Below, piece after piece: positions 1 through 6,671 of a stretch of DNA of 12,496 nt; the stretch's first letter is position 1, and every line of letters starts with the position of its first letter. The stretch spans positions 1 through 12,496 of the forward strand of contig JAKAYZ010000008.1 in NCBI GenBank assembly GCA_021816165.1, written 5' to 3'. A model generated the notes under the pieces. The model did not search any database. It was given only the letters and a program-made list of their open reading frames with translations, and was not told where the DNA came from. The translations under genes were made by a program, and so were the position numbers. Origin of the DNA: Planctomycetota bacterium (GTDB lineage Bacteria; Planctomycetota; Phycisphaerae; WQYP01).

Positions 1-242
1 GATTCATCCCTAGTACGAGAGGATTAGGATGGACGGACCCCTGGTATACCAATTGCCCCGCTCGGGGCACAGTTGGGTAGCTATGTCCGGACAGGATAAA
101 CGCTGAAAGCATATAAGCGTGAAACCACCCCCAAGATTAGACGTCCCCATTAGCCTCCAGCTAGACTAGCTGGTTGATAGGCCGGAAGTGTAAGTGCAGT
201 AATGTATTGAGCTGACCGGTACTAACAGGCGACGGCTTGACC
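1..242 (+). rRNA. rrl: 23S ribosomal RNA, 3' end (partial)
   Basis: This is the 3' terminal part of 23S rRNA, entering from the left edge. The universally conserved sarcin-ricin loop AGTACGAGAGGA is at 12-23. Further conserved domain VI segments follow, such as GCTGAAAGCATATAAGC near 103-119, TTGATAGGCCGG near 173-184 and the terminal ACCGGTACTAAC near 215-226. The mature 3' end is placed near 242, after GGCTTGACCA, by analogy with the terminal helix of E. coli 23S; the exact nucleotide is uncertain. The gene is followed by a spacer and 5S, so it belongs to a 23S-5S operon unit read rightward. Confidence 0.97.
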
Positions 243-440
243 ACTTTGTTCTTCCATCGATCTGAATCGCTTTAACCCGATTCAATCCTTGGCTGCAACA
301 TCGTGTTTCAAGTCCACCTGAGTAATGTAGCGCTTTTGAATACTATTTAGTTCGCAGGATTTTTGTTGCCTCCCTCACGCAATCTTCACTCGCCAAAGGG
401 CGAGGCTCTGATAAATCGGGGACACCCGGTTTATCGGTTT
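243..440 (+). other. 23S-5S internal transcribed spacer
   Basis: This 198-nt spacer separates 23S from 5S. I see no tRNA cloverleaf in it. Its clearest element is a hairpin at 410-435, ending just before 5S: GATAAATCGGG pairs with CCCGGTTTATC over a GACA loop, 11 bp with one T-G wobble. Given its place immediately 5' of 5S, it may be part of a processing stem for pre-5S rRNA. That role is inference. Confidence 0.75.
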
Positions 441-549
441 TCTGGTGCATTTACGTCAGGGGTAACACAGCTTCCCATTCCGAACAGCACCGTGAAGCTC
501 TGACGGCCGATGGTAGTGTCCACAGACGCGAGAGTAGGTGAGTGCCAGA
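441..549 (+). rRNA. rrf: 5S ribosomal RNA
   Basis: Conserved 5S signatures are present in order: CCCATTCCGAACAG (loop B/C region, near 474-487), CCGATGGTAGTGT (near 507-519) and CGCGAGAGTAGGTGAGTGCCAG at the 3' side. The terminal helix is TCTGG at 441-445 with CCAGA at 545-549. That gives about 109 nt, shorter than the 115-120 nt usual in bacteria. Planctomycete 5S rRNAs are known for this minimal length, which supports the proposed affiliation. The ends are inferred from the pairing and could shift by one or two nucleotides. Confidence 0.93.
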
Positions 550-554
550 TTTAT

Positions 555-592
555 GCCCCGGGAGATCGAAAGATCTCTCGGGGCTTTTTTAT
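555..592 (+). terminator. Intrinsic terminator of the rRNA operon
   Basis: A 13-bp stem, GCCCCGGGAGATC with GATCTCTCGGGGC (one G-T wobble), is closed by a GAAA (GNRA) tetraloop at 568-571 and followed directly by TTTTTT and ATT. It begins six nucleotides after the 5S 3' end. This is a textbook Rho-independent terminator for the rRNA operon and should insulate proC downstream. Confidence 0.95.
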
Positions 593-747
593 TACTGCCC
601 TTGGGAGCCTGTCCGAGTAATATCACGGACTGCGACGCGGCGCTCCGCATGCCGGGCCGATACTATGCCGCATGACACTGGCTTATCGTCGCAGATTTTA
701 TTAAACTCAACCCAGTCACCGTGCTTCGCTGGCATTGGAGAATTACC

Positions 748-1557
748 ATGGCTTTTGAATTGGCATTAATCGGTGCGGGTAACATGGCTGAAGCCATCGC
801 CCGTGGCATCATAAAAAATGGAGTCTATCGTGCTGATCAATTGGTCGCCAGCGATCCGAGTCTGGATCGCCGCGATTATTTTTCTCAACAGTTGGGAATT
901 GCTGCGTTGGCCCAATCAAATCAGGCGGCGGCAATGGCTTCACGCATCTTACTGGCGGTTAAACCGCAGAAAATTGAACAGGCACTGGCTGAAATACATC
1001 CCGTTCTGCCCGCCAACGCGTTGGTGATGACCATCGTGGCCGCGGTTACCACCGCATACATCGAATCTCAATTGGCAGATAAGTCGGTTCGCGTGATACG
1101 CATTATGCCCAATACACCCATGCTGGTGGGTGCCGGTGCCAGCGGAATTTGTGCAGGCAGATTAGCGCAAGGTGATGACCTTCAACTGGCGGCCAGGATT
1201 TTTGGCTCCTGCGGAGTGGTGGCCGAAATGCCCGAGACTTTGATGGACGCCGTCACCAGCCTTTCCGGCAGTGGGCCAGCGTACGTGTTTTATCTCGCCG
1301 AGGCGATGGCCAAAGCCGGTGAAAAGCAGGGGCTATCCCCCGATGTGGCCGCCAAACTGGCGCGGCAGACAATTATCGGTGCCGGCCGCCTTTTAGAGCA
1401 ATCGTCCGATTCCGCCACTGAATTGCGCCGCAAGGTGACCAGTCCGGGCGGCTTCACGGAGGCTGCCATTAAATCGTTTGATGCCCATAACTTGGCGGCT
1501 CTCATTGGGTTGGGCATGGATGCAGCGCTGCAGCGCGGCAAGGAACTCTCACGCTAG
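748..1557 (+). CDS. proC: Pyrroline-5-carboxylate reductase (ProC)
   Basis: This 269-residue cytoplasmic enzyme performs the last step of proline synthesis, NAD(P)H-dependent reduction of 1-pyrroline-5-carboxylate to L-proline. The N-terminal Rossmann loop GAGNMA is at residues 9-14, AVKPQ at 70-74 and RIMPNTP at 118-124. The C-terminal dimerisation and substrate domain carries SLSGSGPAYVF at 171-181 and the family signature KVTSPGGFTEAAI at 229-241. Length is normal for the family. The start at 748 is chosen because GGAG (737-740) lies 7 nt upstream and the protein then opens like other ProC proteins; an in-frame GTG at 721 would add nine unlikely residues. It is separated from the rRNA operon by a strong terminator, so its promoter should lie in 593-747, where I see no convincing -35/-10 pair. 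It is probably cotranscribed with the PTPS-like gene 51 nt downstream. Confidence 0.96.
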   Translation: MAFELALIGAGNMAEAIARGIIKNGVYRADQLVASDPSLDRRDYFSQQLGIAALAQSNQAAAMASRILLAVKPQKIEQALAEIHPVLPANALVMTIVAAVTTAYIESQLADKSVRVIRIMPNTPMLVGAGASGICAGRLAQGDDLQLAARIFGSCGVVAEMPETLMDAVTSLSGSGPAYVFYLAEAMAKAGEKQGLSPDVAAKLARQTIIGAGRLLEQSSDSATELRRKVTSPGGFTEAAIKSFDAHNLAALIGLGMDAALQRGKELSR

Positions 1558-1608
1558 CAATCGGCATTTTGCCCAGTACCGTCGCCTTGCAAAATCAGGA
1601 AGCCACCC

Positions 1609-1977
1609 ATGTACGCCATTGAGATTGCCGACCAGTTTTTTGCATCCCACCAACTGCGTCTGTTGGATGGATCATACGAACCCCTTCACGCGCACGCGTG
1701 GCACATTTTGCTGCGGATACAAAGCGCCCGGTTGGACGCGATGGGCACCGTAATGGATTTTCATGAATTGGCGGCAACGCTCAGGCGCATCATCGGTCCG
1801 CTGGAGGGTCAAAATCTCGGCCAGACGGCCATCGGGCACAACCACACCAACCCCAGTGCGGAACGGGTCGCAGAGTGGATTGCCTTGCAGTTGCAGCCGA
1901 TGATGCCAGCGGGCGTCAGCCTTGCCTGGTTACGGATCAGCGAAGCTGAAAATTGCTGGGCCATCTATCAGCCGTAG
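1609..1977 (+). CDS. 6-pyruvoyl-tetrahydropterin synthase / QueD-fold protein with altered active site
   Basis: This 122-residue protein matches the tunnelling-fold PTPS/QueD family along its length (E. coli QueD has about 121). The three zinc-binding histidines are present at H14, H27 and H29 (motif LHAHAW), as are MDFHEL at 49-54, NPSAERVAEWI at 81-91 and the pterin-anchoring Glu at E112. The usual catalytic residues are missing: the Cys of the CxxLHGH motif aligns with Tyr23, and the Asp-His pair of LDHxxLN aligns with Glu66-Gly67. The run DGSYEPLHAHAW suggests a PTPS subgroup with Glu close to the Cys position. It may act on a related pterin substrate, so assignment as true QueD or PTPS is not safe. 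AGGAAG (1597-1602) lies 6 nt before the ATG. It follows proC by 51 nt on the same strand and probably shares its transcript. Confidence 0.85.
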   Translation: MYAIEIADQFFASHQLRLLDGSYEPLHAHAWHILLRIQSARLDAMGTVMDFHELAATLRRIIGPLEGQNLGQTAIGHNHTNPSAERVAEWIALQLQPMMPAGVSLAWLRISEAENCWAIYQP

Positions 1978-1999
1978 TGTTTTGCCAGACCCAACGCGA

Positions 2000-2022
2000 G
2001 CTTGCACAGCCTAAGTGCGAGC
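2000..2022 (+). other. Hairpin after the PTPS-like gene
   Basis: GCTTGCAC (2000-2007) pairs with GTGCGAGC (2015-2022), including one T-G wobble, over a 7-nt loop. It starts 22 nt after the stop codon of the PTPS-like gene. The stem could stabilise the 3' end of the proC transcript or help termination, but no run of T follows, so calling it an intrinsic terminator is not justified. Confidence 0.4.
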
Positions 2023-2192
2023 CCCGGCCTGACTGGTTGTAAACGCTCCCCGACACTCGGCCCAAAATGGATGTGTACCAACAGCCTCACTGGCAGGACT
2101 ATCGCACGCGCGTGCCCACATCACCAGATAAAGGAGCAGCAGGCGTATACATGCCGACCACACATCGGCCAAACGGGTCGAATGACGCCATA

Positions 2193-2243
2193 GCGCGGGC
2201 GTCTCGTCGTTATTTGGATTGGTGGCGCGGACGTCTCGTCCGC
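2193..2243. repeat. Pair of near-identical 16-mers, the second forming a perfect hairpin
   Basis: GCGCGGGCGTCTCGTC at 2193-2208 and GCGCGGACGTCTCGTC at 2225-2240 differ at one base and sit 32 bp apart. The second copy extends to a perfect stem-loop, GCGGACG-TCT-CGTCCGC, at 2227-2243. GC-rich imperfect palindromes of this kind occur as dispersed extragenic repeats in some bacteria. Only these two copies are visible here, so membership of a genome-wide family is inference. Confidence 0.5.
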
Positions 2244-2710
2244 ATGGATGCCGTCCCGCTGCGTCGTATTCCGTCGCCTGCCGTTTTGATGCCGCGAATT
2301 GCATTTGACCGCGTGCCCCATTTTTAGCGCCATGGCTCGCATGCGCCAACGCATCCGCCGTCGATGTGGTAATCGCATGCCAGATTTAGCCGCGTGCATG
2401 GTGCACGCGCGATGATGGATGACCCATCCGGCCGCCCCGGTTTTCAACACAACGAGCGCCAAGGCCAGCACGCCATCCGATTATTTTTTCATTGACCACA
2501 ATCGTGGCACCGAATTCACTAATTCGGCCTTATTTACTCGGCATAGCGACGCCTGCGGCAGGCGATAAATTGGCAAGTACCTTCCCACCGACCTCATCCA
2601 CTTAAAAGCAACGGGTCCCGGCAAACGCCGAATTGGTCAGCTTCGAACTCCCTGTGGCACCATCCCGCCTTGCCTCCACTGGGTGCCGAATCCGCACGGT
2701 CGCCATACCG

Positions 2711-5005
2711 TTACCAGCAGGCAGGCGGCTGATTGGAGAAAATCAGATGATCCGGTCCGCAAGGACACTCCACCATCAGATTTCGCCCCTCCATCTTCAG
2801 CACGGCCGTTTTTCCGCAACGACGGCATCTTGCATCAATGGGAATTACATTCAGGCAGTCAATACAGTGGTAATTGAATCCGCGCGGCGAGCTTTGGGCA
2901 TGTAGCCGCATACTGCTGCAATAGGGACAAGGTTCGCCATCAGGAATCGACGTGGCGGGAGGCTGCTGCCGCTGTCGCACTTCGGCCGCAGATTTTTCAA
3001 TTTCATTTATCAGTTGCCCATCCATCCTTTGCACCCCGGTAATAACAAGTGCCAGTTTGGCCCTTGTGCAAGCAACGTAAAACGCCGCCCTGCCCTTGTC
3101 GTCGGCATGGAAGTCATCGGCCCCCATCACAAAAACCAATGGCGCGTCATAACCTTTGGCACTGGCCACGGTGCAAAGCGTCAAAATGCCCGAATCAAAG
3201 AGCGGCTTACGCTTGTTTTCCGGGTGATTTGCGTCAACAAAGCGAATCGTGCCGTGGCTGCCCAAGGCAGCGGTAAGTGTCTCCGCCAACCCATCCATTA
3301 ATTTAAAATGTTTTGACAGAATGAGAATATCGCTGGGCAGTACGTCGTCCATATGGGTCAACTGATGGACATAATCGGCAACGGCCTGAATTTCCTCCTT
3401 GCGAGAAGCATAAAACTTTACCAGTGGCCGAACACCCTGCCGCCGGCAGAATTCAATTTCAAAACGGGATCCATTTTCTTTAATCAAGCCACGCTGCAGC
3501 AAGTTGGCGACATCTGCAAATTGCCGTGTGGTGGCTGCCTTCCCGGGTGCGGCATAGGAACCGACAAGCACATTGAAGGCAAAATCGACAATCTGCCTGG
3601 TATTGCGGAGGCATTGATCAAGAAAAATAGTCCGCCCAACCACCTGAATACCCAACTTTTCCCACACGGGTGTTTTAATGCCGTAGATATTCTGGGCGTT
3701 GTCGTAAAAAAGTATGATAGTTCGCCGTCCCGATTCATCGGGCCGTGCTAAACGTCTGATAAGCTGCAGTTCCTCAGGGAAAAAATCCTGCGTTTCATCC
3801 ACGTAGATGTGATCAAATTGCAGTTGGGCCAGCGCATCGGGTGGCAATTGATCAAGCGTCTGGCACATAAGTTCAGCGCGGGCCGCACGCTGTTCATAGC
3901 TATAGGGTGTATGCAGCGATGGCTCGCGTCTGAGCAAGTCGTAAATCAGTCCCTCAATATGCGTGACGGTGAGATAGCCGCCCGGCAGGTCGGAATAGGT
4001 AAGAAATTTATATCTATCTTCAATGCGCTGGCGCAGATAAAAGGTGAGCGTGCGATTGTAGCAGAGTACCAGCACACGCGGGTGGTGGGTGGGGCGCGAA
4101 AACAGATCGCCGGTGTAGTGCGTCAGTTGATAGATGGCGTGGGCGGTATTCAATGCGAGAAGCACCGATTTGCCCGATCCCGCTACACCCCGAAACAATC
4201 GATGTGCACCGGAAAGATCGGCATTGCCAAGGCTTTTCTGCTGCTCGGTGGGTTCACGAATGGCCGATTCCATGGATCGAATTTCAGCACCCAAATTAAG
4301 GCCGTTTGATCGACGAGTGGTACGCACGGGCGCTGTACGAAAAAACGAATGTCCAGTCAGAACGCTTATCAGCACCTGGCCGTCTTCACGCGACAATCGG
4401 CGGCTCGGCAGATGGGGTGGTGCCGCCCTGTTGGCAAGGCGAATGATCACCTCTCTTAGCCCCCCGGCACTGCTGCAGTCGTCCGCAAATAGAAATTCCT
4501 CTGGCACGACGGCCGAAAATCGTTGGCCAAATTCCCTCCGAGATATGGCCGGCAATGCCGCAAGACGCATGAATAATATTTGCGATACGTCCACGTACGG
4601 CTTGCACTGGTCGCGGATGGCGAACATCACGCGTTCCGCCTGGTGCAGCGGGTCTTCACGTGCAGCCATGCCGTCGCGATTGATGGTCAACTGCGTCGCA
4701 CGGACCGCTGTAATGTCATTGAGTGTGACCCCTTTATTTTCAACCACGAGAACCCCGACCTGCGGATGCAGCAGCACCAAATCAGGACGCGGGATTTTTC
4801 CCCGTGGTGAACGGCTTTCAAAAAAAAAGAAAGCCTCGGATAAGTCGCCGAATGCTTCAAGCATAATCGTCGCCAGACAGGCATGCCAATATTGCCCGAT
4901 CCGATCCGCACCAACAACCTGTGCCTTAGTGGTTTTGATGGCGCTGTCAAGGCGCTGCGTCCAGTCTGGTAGTGATGTTTGCGGCAAAGGGTTGGCTCCT
5001 GCCAT
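2711..5005 (-). CDS. NERD-domain superfamily 1 (UvrD/Rep-like) DNA helicase with C-terminal zinc ribbons
   Basis: This 764-residue protein appears to combine three parts. Residues about 30-190 look like a NERD nuclease-related domain, with RPDLVLL (D75) and VVENKG (E89, K91) forming a D-ExK signature. Residues about 250-660 are an SF1 helicase: Q-motif-like TEQQ (253-256), Walker A GVAGSGKS (273-280), motif II VDETQD (402-407), motif III FYDNAQNIYG (433-442), motif IV LDQCLRNTRQI (462-472), motif V near TVASAKGYD (612-620) and motif VI FYVACTRAK (642-650). Residues 693-749 hold two zinc ribbons: C693/C696/C714/C717 and C727/C730/C747/C749. It probably unwinds or cleaves DNA in repair or in defence against foreign DNA; which one cannot be told from sequence. 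No Shine-Dalgarno is evident before the ATG. It is transcribed divergently from the heme operon 109 bp away and has no visible operon partner. No frameshift or lost motif is seen. Confidence 0.9.
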   Translation of the reverse strand: MAGANPLPQTSLPDWTQRLDSAIKTTKAQVVGADRIGQYWHACLATIMLEAFGDLSEAFFFFESRSPRGKIPRPDLVLLHPQVGVLVVENKGVTLNDITAVRATQLTINRDGMAAREDPLHQAERVMFAIRDQCKPYVDVSQILFMRLAALPAISRREFGQRFSAVVPEEFLFADDCSSAGGLREVIIRLANRAAPPHLPSRRLSREDGQVLISVLTGHSFFRTAPVRTTRRSNGLNLGAEIRSMESAIREPTEQQKSLGNADLSGAHRLFRGVAGSGKSVLLALNTAHAIYQLTHYTGDLFSRPTHHPRVLVLCYNRTLTFYLRQRIEDRYKFLTYSDLPGGYLTVTHIEGLIYDLLRREPSLHTPYSYEQRAARAELMCQTLDQLPPDALAQLQFDHIYVDETQDFFPEELQLIRRLARPDESGRRTIILFYDNAQNIYGIKTPVWEKLGIQVVGRTIFLDQCLRNTRQIVDFAFNVLVGSYAAPGKAATTRQFADVANLLQRGLIKENGSRFEIEFCRRQGVRPLVKFYASRKEEIQAVADYVHQLTHMDDVLPSDILILSKHFKLMDGLAETLTAALGSHGTIRFVDANHPENKRKPLFDSGILTLCTVASAKGYDAPLVFVMGADDFHADDKGRAAFYVACTRAKLALVITGVQRMDGQLINEIEKSAAEVRQRQQPPATSIPDGEPCPYCSSMRLHAQSSPRGFNYHCIDCLNVIPIDARCRRCGKTAVLKMEGRNLMVECPCGPDHLIFSNQPPACW

Positions 5006-5114
5006 TGATGGGGTGCGGCACCCACGCGTTTTTCAGGCGTTCCGTGTCTCGTCGCAACCCGACTATCCGGACGGATGGCTATGCCGTCGAGCGAATAATT
5101 GCTACCATTGTGGG
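5006..5114. promoter_or_regulatory. Divergent intergenic region between the helicase and heme operons
   Basis: Both flanking genes start outward from this 109-bp gap, so promoters for the minus-strand helicase gene and the plus-strand tetrapyrrole operon must lie here or within the neighbouring coding starts. I see no near-consensus -35/-10 pair in either direction and no obvious operator or riboswitch, so the call rests on gene arrangement only. Confidence 0.4.
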
Positions 5115-5792
5115 ATGGATTGTGGTTTTTTTCCAGCATTTTTGCGTATGGATGGAAAAGACGCTCTCGTGGTGGGGGGTGGGGCGGTCGCATTGCGTAA
5201 AATTACCGGCCTGTTGGCCAGTGGGGCGCGGGTGCAGGTTGTCAGTCCGGACATAAGTCGGGAGATTACTCAACTGCCGGGCGTTGCACAGCGGGCAACA
5301 ATTTATGATTCCACGGTGATGCGGAACGCTGGCCGTCGGTGGTGGTTGGTTTTTGCCGCAACGAATAAAGCCGATGTCAATGCACAGGTGTGTGATGATG
5401 CCCGGTCGGAGGGTATTTGGGCCTGTAACTGCAGCGATCCTGAAGAGGGTGATCTGGTATCCCCTGCCACCCGGATGGTGGGAGAAATCACCCTTGCTGT
5501 ATCCACCGGTGGCGGGTCACCAGGTTTGGCGGCCAGATTGGCCGATCAGGCGGTGGCCGGTATTTCAGATTCGCAAAAAATGCTCTCTGGCCTGCTTCCG
5601 CAGTGGCGGCAAAGCATCCGCCGGTCTTTTGACCATGAGGCCACCCGCCGAATGTTGATGCGAGCAGTGAGTGGAGATGAGATGCTGGCGACCATAAAAT
5701 CCGGGGGCGTGGGAGCGGCGGCGGAATATTTTGATCGGCTCGTGGCCGAGGCGAAATTACACGGCGAAAGGCATGGCGAAAAGCCCGGATAG
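5115..5792 (+). CDS. Precorrin-2 dehydrogenase / sirohydrochlorin ferrochelatase-type protein (siroheme synthesis)
   Basis: This 225-residue protein resembles the Met8p/SirC/CysG N-terminal module, which oxidises precorrin-2 to sirohydrochlorin with NAD+ and in some members also inserts iron to give siroheme. The NAD-binding glycine loop VVGGGAVALRK is at residues 19-29. The catalytic Asp of the CysG family corresponds to D108 in NCSDPE. The conserved STGGGSP is at 130-136, followed by a helical C-terminal dimerisation part. The uroporphyrinogen methyltransferase domain of full CysG is absent, so SUMT must be encoded elsewhere. The ATG at 5115 is chosen because FFPAFLRMDGKDALVVGGG matches the usual N-terminus; the open frame continues far upstream, but only as antisense of the helicase gene. 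It is the first gene of the heme operon and ends 3 nt before the next start. Confidence 0.88.
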   Translation: MDCGFFPAFLRMDGKDALVVGGGAVALRKITGLLASGARVQVVSPDISREITQLPGVAQRATIYDSTVMRNAGRRWWLVFAATNKADVNAQVCDDARSEGIWACNCSDPEEGDLVSPATRMVGEITLAVSTGGGSPGLAARLADQAVAGISDSQKMLSGLLPQWRQSIRRSFDHEATRRMLMRAVSGDEMLATIKSGGVGAAAEYFDRLVAEAKLHGERHGEKPG

Positions 5793-5795
5793 CCT

Positions 5796-6665
5796 ATGTC
5801 ACATACACAATTTTTACCCATCAACGTACCGGAAGTGGCAGCGGCGGCGATTGTCCCCCTGATACTGCTGATGTCGTTTTATTTTTACGCCCGATCAAAA
5901 TTGGCTCATGCCGAAAAGCCCGTGGCTGAAGGTTCACCCGAAAATGTGACGGCAACGTGGCTGGTGGCAGTGGCGATGGGCATTCTGCTGATGCTGCTTG
6001 CATTGCGCGCGGCGGCTGCGCATTCGCTGGTGTCAACAGTCACCAATTTTTTTGATTCATCGCTCGTCCTTGCCATTCTACTTTTGCTGGTATGGATATA
6101 TTACCGCCTCACGCATCAATTGCGCGACTTTGCCCCTTTTCTTCTGCCCATGGCGGCGGCACTTTTAATAGTGGGCTTAACGCTGAGCTTTACCTCCGAG
6201 CGGCATTTTCATGACGATAATCCCTGGACACTTGTGCATGTGATCAGCGTGCTGCTGGGCTTTGCCAGTTTTGCGGTCGGCTGTGTGGCCGGTGTGGTGT
6301 ATTTAATATCGGAATCACAACTGCGGCAAAAAAATCGTACCCAGTGGACGTTTCCCCGCTTACCCCCGTTGGATCGGCTGGAACGCTTCACTCGCCATTG
6401 CATCGTTGTGGGCTTTCCACTGCTTACCCTCGGTGCGGTAAGCGGCATTTTCAGGGCGATGGAAGATCCGCACGCCTTGGGGCACGATTGGTGGTTTTCG
6501 CCTAAAGTGTTACTCACGGCGGTGGCGTGGCTGGTATACGCATCATTGTTGCATGTGCGACTGGCACCCGCGCTGCGCGGGTCGCGCTGCGCCTGGATGA
6601 GTATTGTCGGTTTCGTACTTTTGCTGGCGGTACTTATAGCGGCCAATTGGATGCCGCACGGATGA
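5796..6665 (+). CDS. CcsA/HemX-family cytochrome c assembly membrane protein
   Basis: This 289-residue integral membrane protein has about eight hydrophobic segments (roughly residues 14-32, 54-72, 86-104, 112-131, 145-171, 202-220, 234-253 and 267-284). It resembles the CcsA/CcmC/HemX superfamily, which handles heme at the membrane in system II cytochrome c maturation, or in HemX influences HemA levels. WTLVHVISVLLGFASF (144-159) contains the membrane His H148. The segment WWFSPKVLLTAVAWLVYAS (232-250), ending before H253, aligns with the WWD region of CcsA but is degenerate: the usual Trp-rich, Asp-containing WxWDPKE is reduced to WWFSPK. This points to a HemX-like rather than a full CcsA role. 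It lies 3 nt after the dehydrogenase and 6 nt before hemA, so all three are very likely cotranscribed. Confidence 0.85.
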   Translation: MSHTQFLPINVPEVAAAAIVPLILLMSFYFYARSKLAHAEKPVAEGSPENVTATWLVAVAMGILLMLLALRAAAAHSLVSTVTNFFDSSLVLAILLLLVWIYYRLTHQLRDFAPFLLPMAAALLIVGLTLSFTSERHFHDDNPWTLVHVISVLLGFASFAVGCVAGVVYLISESQLRQKNRTQWTFPRLPPLDRLERFTRHCIVVGFPLLTLGAVSGIFRAMEDPHALGHDWWFSPKVLLTAVAWLVYASLLHVRLAPALRGSRCAWMSIVGFVLLLAVLIAANWMPHG

Positions 6666-6671
6666 GATGAA

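Larger units (their letters stand above)
1978..2710. other. 733-bp region without a recognisable gene, rich in short hairpins
   Basis: I find no reading frame here that looks like a protein; the open frames are short, basic or low in complexity and lack family motifs. The region holds several small inverted repeats: 2000-2022 (8 bp, one wobble, 7-nt loop, just after the PTPS-like stop), the palindrome GCACGCGCGTGC at 2103-2114, 2227-2243 (7 bp), 2391-2409 (8 bp, TGG loop), 2510-2527 (7 bp, CACT loop) and 2550-2564 (6 bp). None has a clear T-tract, so none is a convincing intrinsic terminator. It lies between the 3' ends of two convergent genes, which fits untranslated or decayed sequence. Confidence 0.6.

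Noticed and set aside
243..440. A spacer tRNA between 23S and 5S
   Set aside because: No cloverleaf, no GGTTC-type T-loop and no CCA-like acceptor end is found in the spacer.
606..635. IS end-like GGAGCCTGTCCGAGTAA near proC, sharing GAGCCTGT with the MITE-like left end
   Set aside because: The shared word is only eight bases and no inverted partner is found within a reasonable distance.
721..747. GTG start nine codons upstream of the proC ATG
   Set aside because: The extension MLRWHWRIT is atypical of ProC, and the ribosome site GGAG fits the ATG at 748.
2011..2471. Minus-strand open frames (112 and 116 codons) in the gene-free region
   Set aside because: The frames overlap each other, are rich in His, Arg and Met from GC-skewed palindromic DNA, lack ribosome sites and motifs, and resemble random translation.
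2510..2564. Intrinsic terminator for the helicase gene
   Set aside because: The hairpins at 2510-2527 and 2550-2564 have no T-run in the minus-strand direction after the stem and are about 150-200 nt beyond the stop codon.
3809..4309. Plus-strand open frame of 166 codons inside the helicase gene
   Set aside because: It is antisense to SF1 helicase motifs and has no family features of its own.
4134..5114. Plus-strand open frame extending the precorrin-2 dehydrogenase gene upstream by 327 codons
   Set aside because: It is antisense to the N-terminal half of the helicase gene, is rich in Arg and Ser without domains, and the dehydrogenase family N-terminus begins at 5115.
6666..6671. A riboswitch or T-box leader controlling hemA
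   Set aside because: Only 6 nt separate hemA from the preceding gene, and the 109-bp region before the operon shows no structured leader that I can recognise.
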